Below are positions 1 to 9,362 of a DNA stretch of 60,143 nt, one piece after another. The notes below the pieces were generated by a model. It worked only from the letters and a program-made list of their open reading frames with translations. It was not told the origin of the DNA and made no database searches. The DNA comes from Modestobacter marinus (GTDB taxonomy: Bacteria > Actinomycetota > Actinomycetes > Mycobacteriales > Geodermatophilaceae). Both the position numbers and the translations under genes were made by a program. The number at the start of each line of letters is the position of its first letter. The stretch's first letter is position 1. The stretch is from NCBI RefSeq assembly GCF_019799945.1, contig NZ_JABGCH010000027.1:1-60143 (forward strand), read 5' to 3'.

Positions 1-176
1 GATGAACTTGAATCCATGGCCGAGAACCGAGAATTGGCACTCTCGATATCAATCAACCAAAGGAACCCACCAGAATCCGAAGACCCCGGATGGGGGAATT
101 GTTACATGGCACTGACTTTCGGCACGCTGTTGAGTTCTCAAGGAGCGGACGCGCGGAGAACCTGGCCTTGCGGCCT
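1..176 (-). promoter_or_regulatory. rRNA operon leader (nut-like region), running leftward out of the window
   Basis: Read on the minus strand, 121-143 contains CTTGAGAACTCAACAGCGTG, the conserved TGAGAACT(C)-type element found in actinobacterial pre-rRNA leaders and spacers. It is preceded at 164-175 by a GGCC-GCAA-GGCC tetraloop hairpin, so the order is boxB-like then boxA-like, as in rRNA antitermination regions. Two promoters lie just upstream. The 16S gene itself is not in the window and should begin to the left of base 1. The leader role is inferred from motif plus position; a 16S-23S spacer is ruled out because promoters and dapB lie upstream instead of 16S sequence. Confidence 0.65.
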
Positions 177-197
177 TCGTCTCGGGCGCCTTGTGCC

Positions 198-226
198 ACG
201 TTACGCCGTGCACGGCTCGCTGTCAC
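198..226 (-). promoter_or_regulatory. Proximal rRNA operon promoter (P2)
   Basis: On the minus strand a GTGACA -35 (221-226) and a TAACGT -10 (198-203) are separated by exactly 17 bp. Transcription would run leftward into the leader and the rRNA operon beyond the window edge. Confidence 0.6.
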
Positions 227-288
227 ATCCGGAGATCTGACTGGCGGCTCCCGGCCCTCTCGGCCCGGTCTCGCTCGGCGCAGAGAGG

Positions 289-317
289 AAGTTACGTGCC
301 CGTCCGGGGCCCGTCAA
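289..317 (-). promoter_or_regulatory. Distal rRNA operon promoter (P1)
   Basis: On the minus strand a near-consensus TTGACG -35 (312-317) and a TAACTT -10 (289-294) are separated by exactly 17 bp. It repeats the architecture of the second promoter about 90 bp downstream, giving the tandem layout usual for rRNA operons. Confidence 0.65.
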
Positions 318-430
318 ACCAGTGCGGGTGCCGAACGGTCATCGACGGCTCCGATGGGATCCATCCCAGCGCAACACCGCAGGTCAGCGGGTCACGCGAT
401 CGGTGCGGTTGCGAGGCAGCTCACGGCCTC

Positions 431-447
431 GGGGTCCCAGGGACCCC
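431..447. terminator. Possible terminator after dapB
   Basis: A compact inverted repeat, GGGGTC-CCAGG-GACCCC, lies about 20 bp beyond the dapB stop and upstream of the rRNA promoters. There is no T-run, as is common in high-GC actinobacteria, so the call rests on position and the short perfect stem. Confidence 0.4.
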
Positions 448-467
448 ATCCGCACCCGGACCACGCC

Positions 468-1334
<867 letters not shown>

Positions 1335-1700
1335 TCACACCGACGCGCGTCGTCTCCGGACCAACCGCTCCCAGACCAGGAGGCCGACGAGCACACCGAT
1401 CACGTCGGCGACCAGATCGGCCACCGAGGCGTCGCGGTTGACCAGGTCGGTCGCCTGCAGGATCTCGCTGACCCCGGCGTACAGGACCAGCAGGCCGGCC
1501 AGGACGCCACGGCCGACCCCGGCCCACCGACCGGTGAACGCGAGGACGGCGAACAGCAGCCCGTGCACCAGCTTGTCGATCCCGTACGGGCTCGGCGGCA
1601 CGTCGGCCGGCGGGGCGAACAGCACCGCGAGCGAGACCAGGACGGCGATCGCGAAGGTGCCCCGGGAGAGGGCACTGTGCGCCTGGATCGGGGAGGCCAC
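1335..1700 (-). CDS. VanZ-like membrane protein
   Basis: A 121-aa integral membrane protein with about four hydrophobic segments. It has the VanZ-family pattern: a conserved K-x2-H in the second helix (GIDKLVHGLLF), E-x2-Q in the third (SEILQATD), then R-x-A-S-x-x-D-x-x-A-D. VanZ relatives occur in teicoplanin resistance and in many cell-envelope settings, but the role of stand-alone copies is unknown. It starts with GTG 3 bp after the M16 peptidase stop, so it is probably co-transcribed with pnp and the peptidase and precedes dapB. Nothing here points to glycopeptide resistance. Confidence 0.75.
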   Translation of the reverse strand: MASPIQAHSALSRGTFAIAVLVSLAVLFAPPADVPPSPYGIDKLVHGLLFAVLAFTGRWAGVGRGVLAGLLVLYAGVSEILQATDLVNRDASVADLVADVIGVLVGLLVWERLVRRRRASV

Positions 1701-1703
1701 GGG

Positions 1704-3080
1704 TCAGGTCCCCAGCTTCTCGAGGTCCCGGTCCCGGTAGGGGCCGACGACGGCGAGGCACGTGGGCCGCCCGTACAGGTCCGCGGCGATCTCCCCGACC
1801 TGCTCCTGGTCGACCGCGTCGAGCCGGTCGAGCACCGCGCGCACCGGCAGGTACTCCCCGTAGGACAGCTCGCTCTTGCCCAGCCGGCTCATCCGGGACC
1901 CGGTGTCCTCCAGCCCCAGGACCAGGCCGCCCTTGAGCTGTCCGCGTCCCCGGGCGACCTCCTCGGCGCGCAGCCCGTTCGCCGCAACCTCCGCGAGCTC
2001 GGCCCGCACCAGGCGCAGCACCTCGGGCACCCGCTTGGGCGAGCAGCCGGCGTAGACCGACCAGGCGCCCGTGCCGGCGTAGTGGGTGAGCGACGAGCCG
2101 ACGCTGTACACCAGCCCCCGCTTCTCGCGGATCTCCTGGAACAGGCGGGAGCTCATCCCGCCGCCGACGGCCGCGTCGAGCACGGCGGCGGCGTACCGCC
2201 GGTCGTCGAGCCGGCCCATGCCGACGCCGCCGAGCAGCAGGTGCGTCTGCTCGGTGCGCCGGTGGATCAGCCCGGTCGGCCGGGCGGGACCCGCGAAGCG
2301 GACGTCGTCCCCGACGCGAAGGGGGTCCGGGCGGGACGGCCCGGACAGCCGCTCGCCGAACGCCGCGGTCACCAGGTCCAGGACCTGCTGGTGGGACACC
2401 CGGCCGGCCGCGGACACCACGATCGAGGGCATCCGGTAGCGCCCGCGGTACCACCCGTCGACGTCGTCGCGGGTGAGCGCCTCGATCGACTCCACGGTGC
2501 CCAGGACCGAGCGCCCGAGCGGGGTGTCACCGAACAGCGTCTCGGCGAACAGGTCGTGGACGGCGTCGGACGGCTCGTCGTCGCGCATGGCGATCTCCTC
2601 GAGCACCACCGTCCGCTCGGACTCCAGGTCCGGCGCGGTGTTCAGCGCCTCGGTGACCAGGTCCCCGAGGAGCGTCACCGCGAGCGGCAGGTCGCTGGCG
2701 AGCACGTTCGCGTAGTAGCAGGTGTGCTCCTTGGCGGTGAAGGCGTTCATCTCACCGCCGACCGCGTCCATGGCGGTCGCGATCTCCAGCGCCGTCCGGC
2801 TGCGGGTGCCCTTGAAGAGCAGGTGCTCCAGGAAGTGCGACGAGCCGCCGAGCTCCGGGCTCTCGTCGCGCGAGCCGACGCCCACCCAGATGCCCAGGGT
2901 CGCCGAGAGGACGCCGGGCATCGTCTCGGTGAGCACCCGCAGGCCGCCGGGCAGCTCGGTCCGCTCGACGGTGCCGCCGAACTCGTCGACGTCGAGCACC
3001 TGTGTCAGACCGACCAGGGCCGGGACTGGCGCCACTGCGCCCGCCCCGGCCCCGGTCAGGGAGTCCGCGGTCGTCGTCAC
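1704..3080 (-). CDS. M16 family zinc metallopeptidase (processing-peptidase type)
   Basis: A 458-aa pitrilysin/insulinase-clan peptidase of the bacterial processing-peptidase group. The inverted zinc motif HFLEH is at residues 82-86, and the distal glutamate lies in the [11 protein letters not shown] stretch near residue 160. Length and two-lobed layout match the family. Its GTG start overlaps the pnp stop in GTGA (3077-3080), so translation is probably coupled to PNPase. The same pnp-peptidase pair occurs in Mycobacterium (gpsI/pepR). No signal peptide is visible, so it is probably cytosolic. Its natural substrate is not known. Confidence 0.93.
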   Translation of the reverse strand: MTTTADSLTGAGAGAVAPVPALVGLTQVLDVDEFGGTVERTELPGGLRVLTETMPGVLSATLGIWVGVGSRDESPELGGSSHFLEHLLFKGTRSRTALEIATAMDAVGGEMNAFTAKEHTCYYANVLASDLPLAVTLLGDLVTEALNTAPDLESERTVVLEEIAMRDDEPSDAVHDLFAETLFGDTPLGRSVLGTVESIEALTRDDVDGWYRGRYRMPSIVVSAAGRVSHQQVLDLVTAAFGERLSGPSRPDPLRVGDDVRFAGPARPTGLIHRRTEQTHLLLGGVGMGRLDDRRYAAAVLDAAVGGGMSSRLFQEIREKRGLVYSVGSSLTHYAGTGAWSVYAGCSPKRVPEVLRLVRAELAEVAANGLRAEEVARGRGQLKGGLVLGLEDTGSRMSRLGKSELSYGEYLPVRAVLDRLDAVDQEQVGEIAADLYGRPTCLAVVGPYRDRDLEKLGT

Positions 3081-5344
3081 GCCTCCGCGGGTGCGTCGGC
3101 CTCGGTCGGGGCGTCGGCCGGGGCATCGGCCGCGGGGGCCTCCCCCTCGGCCGCGACCGGGACCAGGCTGATCTTGCCGCGCGCATCGATGTCGGTGATC
3201 TCGACCTGGATCTTGTCGCCGACGTTGACGACGTCCTCGACCTTGGCGATCCGCTTGCCGGCGCCCAGCTTGCTGATGTGGACCAGGCCGTCCTTGCCCG
3301 GCAGCAGCGAGACGAAGGCACCGAAGGCCGTGGTCTTGACGACGGTGCCGAGGAACCGCTCCCCCACCTTGGGCATCTGCGGGTTGGCGATCGCGTTGAT
3401 CCGGTCCACCGCGGCCTGGGCCGAGGGGCCGTCGGAGGCGCCGACGTAGATCGTGCCGTCGTCCTCGATGGTGATCTCGGCGCCGGTCTCGTCCTGGATC
3501 GCGTTGATCATCTGGCCCTTGGGGCCGATGACCGCGCCGATCTTGTCGACCGGGATGCGCACCGTGGTCACCCGCGGGGCGTACGGGCTCATCTCGTCGG
3601 GGCCGTCGATGGCCTCCAGCATGACGTCGAGGATGTGCAGCCGGGCCGCGCGGGCCTGGGTCAGCGCACCGGCGAGGACGTCGGAGGGGATGCCGTCGAG
3701 CTTCGTGTCCAGCTGGAGGGCCGTGACGAAGTCCTTGGTGCCGGCGACCTTGAAGTCCATGTCACCGAAGGCGTCCTCCGCGCCGAGGATGTCGGTGAGC
3801 GCGACATACTGCGTCTTCCCGTCGACCTCGTCGGAGACCAGGCCCATGGCGATGCCGGCGACCGGCGCCTTCAGCGGCACACCGGCGTTGAGCAGCGCCA
3901 GCGTGGACGCGCAGACCGAGCCCATGGACGTGGAGCCGTTGGAGCCCAGCGCCTCGGAGACCTGCCGGATCGCGTAGGGGAACTCCTCGCGGTCGGGCAG
4001 CACCGGGAGCAGGGCCCGCTCGGCGAGCGCACCGTGGCCGATCTCGCGGCGCTTCGGCGAGCCGACCCGGCCGGTCTCACCGGTGGAGTACGGCGGGAAG
4101 TTGTAGTTGTGCATGTAGCGCTTGCGGGTCACCGGCGCGAGGGTGTCCAGCTGCTGCTCCATGCGCAGCATGTTCAGCGTGGTGACCCCGAGGATCTGGG
4201 TCTCGCCGCGCTCGAACAGCGCCGAGCCGTGCACCCGCGGGAGCACCTCGACCTCGGCCGACAGCGGCCGGATGTCGGTGACGCCGCGGCCGTCGATGCG
4301 GACCTTGTCGCGCAGGATGCGCTGCCGCACGACCTTCTTGGTGATCGAGCGGAAGGCCGCGGAGATCTCCTTCTCCCGGCCCGGGAACTGGGCCGACAGC
4401 GAGGAGACGACCTCGTCCTTGAGCTCGTCGGTGGCGTCGTTGCGCTCCTGCTTGCCGGCGATGGCCTGCGCGGCGGTGAGACGCTCGAGCCCGGCGGCCT
4501 CGACGGCGGCGTAGACGTCGTCCTGGTAGTCGAGGAACCGGGGGAAGAGCGCCTCGGGCTTGGCCGCCTGGGCGGCCAGCTCGCTCTGCGCCTGGCACAG
4601 CGCCTTGATGAAGGGCTTGGCGGCCTCGAGGCCCTGCGCCACGACCTCCTCGGTCGGGGCAGTGGCCCCGCCGGCAACCATCTCGACCGTCTTCTCGGTC
4701 GCCTCTGCCTCGACCATCATGATCGCGACGTCGCCGTCGGGCAGCACCCGGCCGGCCACGACCATGTCGAAGACGGCGTCCTCGAGCTCGGCGTTCGTCG
4801 GGAAGCCGATCCACTGGCCGTTGACCAGCGCCACCCGGGTGCCGCCGACCGGGCCGGAGAACGGCAGGCCGGACAGCTGGGTGGAGGCCGACGCACCGTT
4901 GATGGCGAGCACGTCGTAGAGGTGGTCGGGGTCCAGCGACAGGACGGTGATGACCACCTGGACCTCGTTGCGCAGGCCCTTGGCGAAGGTCGGGCGCAGC
5001 GGTCGGTCGATCAGCCGGCAGGTGAGGATCGCGTCCTCGGACGGGCGGCCCTCCCGGCGGAAGAACGAGCCGGGGATCCGCCCGGCGGCGTACATCCGCT
5101 CCTCGACGTCCACCGTCAGCGGGAAGAAGTCGAACTGCTCCTTGGGCTGGCGGCCGGCCGTGGTGGCCGACAGGAGCGTGGTGTCGCCCATGGTGGCGAC
5201 GACGGAGCCGGCGGCCTGCTTGGCGAGGCGGCCGGTCTCGAAGGTGATGGTGCGTGAACCGAGCGACCCGTTGTCGATGACCGCGGTGGCGGTGTAGACG
5301 CCGTCCTCGGCGTCCAGGTCGGCGTTCGTGGTGGGTGCGGACAT
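3077..5344 (-). CDS. pnp: Polyribonucleotide nucleotidyltransferase (PNPase/GPSI)
   Basis: PNPase performs phosphorolytic 3'-5' RNA decay and, in actinobacteria, 3' tailing. The protein has two RNase PH domains with an all-alpha linker, then a KH domain ([15 protein letters not shown]) and an S1 domain ([20 protein letters not shown]), ending in an acidic Ala/Glu-rich tail. I chose the ATG at 5344 (755 aa) because GGAAGAGGA lies just upstream and MSAPTTNAD begins the conserved part; the open frame continues upstream to 5506 without homology. It lies downstream of rpsO across a strong terminator and a structured leader, and overlaps the M16 gene by 4 nt. Confidence 0.97.
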   Translation of the reverse strand: MSAPTTNADLDAEDGVYTATAVIDNGSLGSRTITFETGRLAKQAAGSVVATMGDTTLLSATTAGRQPKEQFDFFPLTVDVEERMYAAGRIPGSFFRREGRPSEDAILTCRLIDRPLRPTFAKGLRNEVQVVITVLSLDPDHLYDVLAINGASASTQLSGLPFSGPVGGTRVALVNGQWIGFPTNAELEDAVFDMVVAGRVLPDGDVAIMMVEAEATEKTVEMVAGGATAPTEEVVAQGLEAAKPFIKALCQAQSELAAQAAKPEALFPRFLDYQDDVYAAVEAAGLERLTAAQAIAGKQERNDATDELKDEVVSSLSAQFPGREKEISAAFRSITKKVVRQRILRDKVRIDGRGVTDIRPLSAEVEVLPRVHGSALFERGETQILGVTTLNMLRMEQQLDTLAPVTRKRYMHNYNFPPYSTGETGRVGSPKRREIGHGALAERALLPVLPDREEFPYAIRQVSEALGSNGSTSMGSVCASTLALLNAGVPLKAPVAGIAMGLVSDEVDGKTQYVALTDILGAEDAFGDMDFKVAGTKDFVTALQLDTKLDGIPSDVLAGALTQARAARLHILDVMLEAIDGPDEMSPYAPRVTTVRIPVDKIGAVIGPKGQMINAIQDETGAEITIEDDGTIYVGASDGPSAQAAVDRINAIANPQMPKVGERFLGTVVKTTAFGAFVSLLPGKDGLVHISKLGAGKRIAKVEDVVNVGDKIQVEITDIDARGKISLVPVAAEGEAPAADAPADAPTEADAPAEA

Positions 5345-5480
5345 TCGTCGTCCTCTTCCTACGTCGCATGCGGCGACGTCCTCTTCGCGGCGGTGTGCCG
5401 GCTTCGTCCGGGGCGACCGGTCTTCGATCGAAACCCCTGGGTCCTTCTTGCCCTCGCCGGAGGCGGGGCGAACGTGCCCG
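5345..5480 (-). promoter_or_regulatory. Structured pnp 5' leader (candidate Actino-pnp RNA)
   Basis: The 259-bp rpsO-pnp gap holds the rpsO terminator and then this leader. On the transcript, a hairpin ACGTCGC-CGCAT-GCGACGT (5360-5378) lies just before the pnp Shine-Dalgarno sequence, and further upstream are the palindrome TTCGATCGAA and GC-rich arms. An actinobacterial motif named Actino-pnp is known in exactly this place, the 5' UTR of exoribonuclease genes. Position and structure fit, but I could not test the covariance model, and the boundaries are approximate. Confidence 0.45.
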
Positions 5481-5559
5481 GGGGCCACTACCGAGGACCG
5501 GCCCACACGTCGGGCGCGGCGGTCCGCCGGTGGGCCCGTGCGGCGGGTGCCGCACGAGA

Positions 5560-5596
5560 GAGGGGACCGCCCGGGTCTGCCCGGAACGGTCCCCTC
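5560..5596 (-). terminator. rpsO terminator / rpsO-pnp processing hairpin
   Basis: A 10-bp perfect stem, GAGGGGACCG (5560-5569) with CGGTCCCCTC (5587-5596), starts 8 bp after the rpsO stop. The loop contains a second short CCGGG/CCCGG stem. It would end most rpsO transcripts or serve as an RNase III processing site before pnp. Confidence 0.75.
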
Positions 5597-5603
5597 GGTG
5601 GTG

Positions 5604-5873
5604 CTAGCGGCGCAGGCCGAGCCGCTCGATCAGCGAGCGGTACCGGTTGATGTCGGTCTTCGCCAGGTAGTTCAGCAGCCGACGACGACGGCCGACCAGC
5701 AGGAGCAGGCCCCGCCGGCTGTGGTGGTCGTGCTTGTGCTGCTTGAGGTGCTCGGTGAGGTCGCTGATCCGGCGGGTCAGCATCGCGACCTGCACCTCCG
5801 GCGAACCGGTGTCGTTCTCGACCGTCGCGTACTCGGCCATGATCTGCTTCTTCGTCGCGCTCTCCAGCGCCAT
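5604..5873 (-). CDS. rpsO: 30S ribosomal protein S15
   Basis: S15 (89 aa, the usual length) binds 16S rRNA at the central-domain three-way junction and nucleates platform assembly. Signature stretches are [16 protein letters not shown] and [12 protein letters not shown], with the basic C-terminus [11 protein letters not shown]. The ATG at 5873 has GGAGG at good spacing. It is transcribed from its own promoter region and followed by a terminator, then pnp. The leader can fold in more than one way, as expected for S15 autoregulation. Confidence 0.98.
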   Translation of the reverse strand: MALESATKKQIMAEYATVENDTGSPEVQVAMLTRRISDLTEHLKQHKHDHHSRRGLLLLVGRRRRLLNYLAKTDINRYRSLIERLGLRR

Positions 5874-5940
5874 GGTGCCTCCAGGGGCAGGTCACGTGTG
5901 GTCCCCGGTCTGTGTCACGGGGGCAGACTTCACACGCGTC
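5874..5940 (-). promoter_or_regulatory. rpsO leader, candidate S15 autoregulatory structure
   Basis: In the transcript an outer stem CGUGUG (5936-5931) / CACACG (5900-5895) encloses an inner stem GUCUG (5928-5924) / CAGAC (5912-5908). The loop holds a CCCCG run complementary to CGGGG (5907-5903) just 3' of the inner stem. The CCCCG/CGGGG pairing therefore competes with the inner stem or forms a pseudoknot. S15 mRNA leaders with such switches are known in several phyla; applying that here is inference. Confidence 0.5.
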
Positions 5941-5960
5941 GGTCTCCCGACGCCGAGACG

Positions 5961-5966
5961 AGGCTA
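5961..5966 (-). promoter_or_regulatory. Probable -10 element for rpsO
   Basis: TAGCCT on the minus strand in the context GGTAGCCT, about 88 bp before the rpsO start. The same GGTAGCCT occurs before rimP. No clear -35 is visible, so this is an actinobacterial TANNNT-type call at modest confidence. Confidence 0.4.
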
Positions 5967-5997
5967 CCAGCGCCCTCCGCGGCGCCGGCGGGGCGGA

Positions 5998-6975
5998 TCA
6001 GTCCAGGCCCAGCACCGACCGGGTCCGGGCGACGTCGCCGGCCATGGCCTCGACCAGCTCCGGCACGCCGCTGAAGGACAGCATGGGCCGCAGCCGCTCG
6101 ACGAACTCGACCCCCACGTGCTCGCCGTAGAGGTCGCCGTCGAAGTCCAGGACGAACGCCTCGACGGTGCGCCGGCTGCCCTCGAACGTCGGGTTGGTGC
6201 CCACCGAGATCGCCGCCGGGAACCGCTCCCGGCTCGCTCCGCTGCGCGGGTCGCGCAGCACGAGGTGGCCGGCGTAGACGCCGTCCGCGGGGACGGCGGT
6301 GTGCGGCGGGCTCTCCACGTTCGCCGTCGGGTAGCCGAGCTCCCGGCCGCGCCGGTCACCGCGCACCACCACCCCGTCCACCCGGTGCGGGCGGCCCAGG
6401 GCGAGCCCGGCGGAGGCCATGTCCCCGGCGGCCACGCAGGCCCGGATGTAGGTCGAGGAGATGGTGACCTCGCCCTCGCCGTCCAGGTCCGGGGCGCAGC
6501 CCACGCTGGTCAGGTCCACCCCCTCCGCCGTGAAGCCGAACCGGCGTCCCTCCGCGGTGAGGGTCTCCACCGTGCCGGCGGCCCGGTGCCCGTAGGTGAA
6601 GTTCCGCCCGACGACCACCGAGGCGGCGTGCAGGTGCTCGACCAGCACCGTGTGCGTGAACTCCGCGGTCGTCAGCCGGCTGAACTCCGAGGTGAACGGC
6701 AGCACGCACATCGCGTCCACGCCGAGCTCGGCGACCAGCTCGGCCTTGCGGTCGGCGGAGGTCAGGATCGCCGGGTGCGAGCCCGGGCGCACGACCTCCG
6801 AGGGGTGCGGGTCGAAGGTCAGCAGCAGCGCCGGGCGGCCCAGCGTCCGGGCGCGCCCTACCGCCGTCCGGATGAGGTGCTGGTGCCCGCGGTGGACGCC
6901 GTCGTACATGCCGACGGTGACGACGGTGCGCCCGAGGTCCGGCGGGGTCGACTCGAGGCCGCGCCAGCGCAGCAC
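5998..6975 (-). CDS. ribF: Bifunctional riboflavin kinase / FAD synthetase
   Basis: RibF phosphorylates riboflavin to FMN and adenylylates FMN to FAD. The N-terminal nucleotidyltransferase half begins with VTVGMYDGVHRGHQHLI (residues about 18-35, the GxFDGxHxGH motif). The C-terminal flavokinase half has RGRELGYPTANV and ends with the GDLYGEHVGVEFVERLRP region. At 325 aa it has family length. It lies upstream of rpsO with a 124-bp gap holding the rpsO promoter, and 28 bp downstream of ilvE. The ribF-rpsO neighbourhood is conserved in actinobacteria. Confidence 0.96.
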   Translation of the reverse strand: MLRWRGLESTPPDLGRTVVTVGMYDGVHRGHQHLIRTAVGRARTLGRPALLLTFDPHPSEVVRPGSHPAILTSADRKAELVAELGVDAMCVLPFTSEFSRLTTAEFTHTVLVEHLHAASVVVGRNFTYGHRAAGTVETLTAEGRRFGFTAEGVDLTSVGCAPDLDGEGEVTISSTYIRACVAAGDMASAGLALGRPHRVDGVVVRGDRRGRELGYPTANVESPPHTAVPADGVYAGHLVLRDPRSGASRERFPAAISVGTNPTFEGSRRTVEAFVLDFDGDLYGEHVGVEFVERLRPMLSFSGVPELVEAMAGDVARTRSVLGLD

Positions 6976-7003
6976 GCCGCTCCTCTCCCCCGCCGGCCGG
7001 CGC

Positions 7004-8152
7004 TCAGGCCGCGGGCGCGACGCGGTGCAGCCAGCCGTGGGTGTCGGGGACCCGGCCGTGCTGGATGTCGAGCAGGTGCTGCCGCAGCTGCATGGTGAGC
7101 GGCCCGGGCTGCCCGTCGCCGACGGCGAAGTCGCCGGTGCGCGCCTTCACCGTGCCGACCGGCGTGATGACCGCGGCGGTGCCGCAGGCGAAGGTCTCGG
7201 TGACCGTGCCGTCGGCGACCCCCGCACGCCACTCCTCGACGCTGAACCTCCGCTCGGTGACCGTGTGCCCCAGCTCGCGGGCGACGGTGATGAGCGACTC
7301 CCGGGTGATGCCGGGCAGCAGCGTGCCGGTGAGCTCGGGCGTGACCAGCTCCGCGTCCGCGCCCTCGCCGAGGACGAAGAACAGGTTCATCCCGCCCATC
7401 TCCTCGACGTACTTCTTCTCCATCGCGTCAAGCCAGACGACCTGGTCGCAGCCGGCCGCGACGGCCTGCTCCTGGGCCAGCAGGCTGGCGGCGTAGTTGC
7501 CGGCGCACTTCACGTCGCCGGTGCCCCCGGGGGCGGCCCGGATGTAGTCCTCGGAGAGGTAGACCGAGACCGGGTGCACGCCGCGCGGGAAGTAGGCGCC
7601 GGCGGGGCTGGCGATCACGATGAACAGGTACTCGTGCGCCGGGCGGACGCCCAGGAACGGCTCCACCGCGAGCTGGTAGGGGCGGAGGTACAGCGTCTGG
7701 TCCGGGCCGGTGGGCACCCAGTCGCGGTCGGCGTCGACGAGCGCGTCGGCGGCGGTGAGGAAGGCGTCCTCCGGGACCGGCGGCATGGCCAGGCGCTTGG
7801 CGCTGCGGACGAAGCGGGCGGCGTTGGACTGCGGCCGGAAGGTGGCCACCGAGCCGTCGGGCTGCGCGTACGCCTTGAGCCCCTCGAAGATCGACTGGGC
7901 GTAGTGCAGGGTGGCCGCGCTGGGGTCCAGCTGCAGCGGCGCGTAGGCGGTGAGCCGGGCGTCGACCCAGCCCTCTCCGGTGCGGTACCGGGCCACGACC
8001 ATCGAGTCGGTGAAGTGCCGGCCGAAGCCGGGGTCCTCGAGCACGGCGGCCCGCTCGGCGGCGGGGCGACGCGGCACGTCCTCCACGACCAGCGGCACGC
8101 CCTCGGTGAACATCCGGGAGGAGGTACGGCTGTCGGCGAGCGTGTCGGTCAT
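7004..8152 (-). CDS. ilvE: Branched-chain amino acid aminotransferase
   Basis: This PLP enzyme of fold type IV interconverts Leu, Ile and Val with their 2-oxo acids, using glutamate as amino donor. The PLP lysine lies in GDVKCAGNYAASL and the class-IV signature EEMGGMNLFFV follows. Length is 382 aa from the ATG at 8152, preceded by GGTGGGAG. An in-frame GTG at 8161 would add three residues but overlaps that ribosome binding site. A 121-bp gap separates it from the haem monooxygenase gene upstream, so it may have its own promoter. Confidence 0.96.
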   Translation of the reverse strand: MTDTLADSRTSSRMFTEGVPLVVEDVPRRPAAERAAVLEDPGFGRHFTDSMVVARYRTGEGWVDARLTAYAPLQLDPSAATLHYAQSIFEGLKAYAQPDGSVATFRPQSNAARFVRSAKRLAMPPVPEDAFLTAADALVDADRDWVPTGPDQTLYLRPYQLAVEPFLGVRPAHEYLFIVIASPAGAYFPRGVHPVSVYLSEDYIRAAPGGTGDVKCAGNYAASLLAQEQAVAAGCDQVVWLDAMEKKYVEEMGGMNLFFVLGEGADAELVTPELTGTLLPGITRESLITVARELGHTVTERRFSVEEWRAGVADGTVTETFACGTAAVITPVGTVKARTGDFAVGDGQPGPLTMQLRQHLLDIQHGRVPDTHGWLHRVAPAA

Positions 8153-8273
8153 GGCTCCCACCTGCTGGTTCCGTGCTGGAGCGGCGCGCGACGGTCGTCG
8201 GGCCGCCCCGTCACCCTAGCCCGCGCCATCGCGTGGTCGTCGCTCCGCGCAGGCGCGGGCCGGGTGACCGGGC

Positions 8274-8606
8274 TCAGGCGGTCTGACCCGCGGGGCCGGC
8301 GGACTGGATGACCTCGTAGCTCCACACGTGCTGCTGCGACCGCTCGGCCGCCGGGGCGAGGGTGTCGCCGCCGCCGTCGTGGGCGCGGTCGAAGTCCTGG
8401 CTGGTCTGCCAGGCCTCGTAGGCCGCCTGGCTGCTCCACCGGGTGTAGACGAGGTAGGCATCGGTGCCCTCGACCGGGCGCAGCAACTCGAACCACTCGA
8501 AGCCCGGGGTCGTCTCCACGGCCCCGGCGCGGCCGCGGAACCGCTCCTCGAAGCGCTCCCACTTGTCCGGGGGCATGGTCACGACGTTGATCTTGACGAC
8601 GCTCAT
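8274..8606 (-). CDS. mhuD: MhuD-like haem-degrading monooxygenase (ABM fold)
   Basis: A 110-aa ABM-fold ferredoxin-like protein closely resembling mycobacterial MhuD, which opens haem and releases iron without CO. The residues important in MhuD are all present: Asn7, Arg26, Trp66 and a His at 76 (one residue later than the MhuD His75 because of a single insertion). The start is the ATG at 8606 (MSVVKINVV); the open frame extends upstream without similarity. It is divergent from larB across 58 bp. A simple ABM-family role cannot be excluded, but retention of the haem-binding set favours iron recycling. Confidence 0.82.
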   Translation of the reverse strand: MSVVKINVVTMPPDKWERFEERFRGRAGAVETTPGFEWFELLRPVEGTDAYLVYTRWSSQAAYEAWQTSQDFDRAHDGGGDTLAPAAERSQQHVWSYEVIQSAGPAGQTA

Positions 8607-8664
8607 GCCCGCATCCTGCCCGACCGGGGCCGACCCGACACGGCGGGTGCGGGAGACTGCGGCG

Positions 8665-9351
8665 GTGACCGACCTGCCGCGCACCGCCGACCTGGGCTTC
8701 GCCCGGCTCGACCCGGACCGGGCGGCCCGCACCGGCACCCCGGAGGTCGTCTACGCCGCCGGCAAGACGCCCGCGGAGACGGTGGCCTGCCTGGCGGGGC
8801 TGCTGGACGCCGGGGTGCCGCTGGCCTGGGCCACCCGCGTGGACGAGGAGACCGCCGCGGCGATCCGCGAGCGCTGGCCCGCCGCGCACGTCGACCGGGG
8901 TGCGCGGGTCGCCTGGGTGGGCACCCCGCCGGAGCCCGTCGGCTCGGTGCTGGTGCTCACCGCCGGCACGTCGGACGGCGGGGTGGCCGCCGAGGTGGCC
9001 GCCACCCTGACCGCGAGCGGCGTCGGCTGGCGGCGGGTCGACGACGTCGGTGTGGCCGGGGTGCACCGCGTCCTCGCGGTCGCACCGGACCTGGCCGCGG
9101 CCGACGCGGTGGTGGTCGTCGCCGGGATGGACGGGGCGCTGCCCAGCGTGGTCGCGGGCCTCACCGACCGGCTGGTGGTCGCCGTCCCCACGTCGGTCGG
9201 CTACGGCGCCGCCTTCGAGGGCCTCGCCGCGCTGCTCACCATGCTGACCGCCTGCGCGCCGGGCGTGCTGGTGGTCAACATCGACAACGGCTTCGGCGCC
9301 GGGGTGGCCGCCGCGCGGATCGTGCGGTCAGCCCACCGGGCAGCCGGCTGA
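8665..9351 (+). CDS. larB: Nickel pincer cofactor biosynthesis protein LarB
   Basis: LarB carboxylates and hydrolyses nicotinic acid adenine dinucleotide, the first step in making the nickel-pincer nucleotide of lactate racemase and related enzymes. The C-terminal half is PurE-like: TAGTSDGGVAAEVA, VVVAGMDGALPSVVAGL, VPTSVGYGAAFEG and VNIDNGFGAG are family signatures. The start is the GTG at 8665, with GGGAG upstream. It converges on larE with only 11 bp between the stop codons. larC, the nickel-insertion protein, is not in this window. Confidence 0.9.
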   Translation: MTDLPRTADLGFARLDPDRAARTGTPEVVYAAGKTPAETVACLAGLLDAGVPLAWATRVDEETAAAIRERWPAAHVDRGARVAWVGTPPEPVGSVLVLTAGTSDGGVAAEVAATLTASGVGWRRVDDVGVAGVHRVLAVAPDLAAADAVVVVAGMDGALPSVVAGLTDRLVVAVPTSVGYGAAFEGLAALLTMLTACAPGVLVVNIDNGFGAGVAAARIVRSAHRAAG

Positions 9352-9362
9352 CCGCAGCCGAC

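Noticed and set aside
3002-5257. A 751-aa plus-strand frame opposite pnp
   Set aside because: Antisense of a confidently recognised pnp; no domain and abnormal composition.
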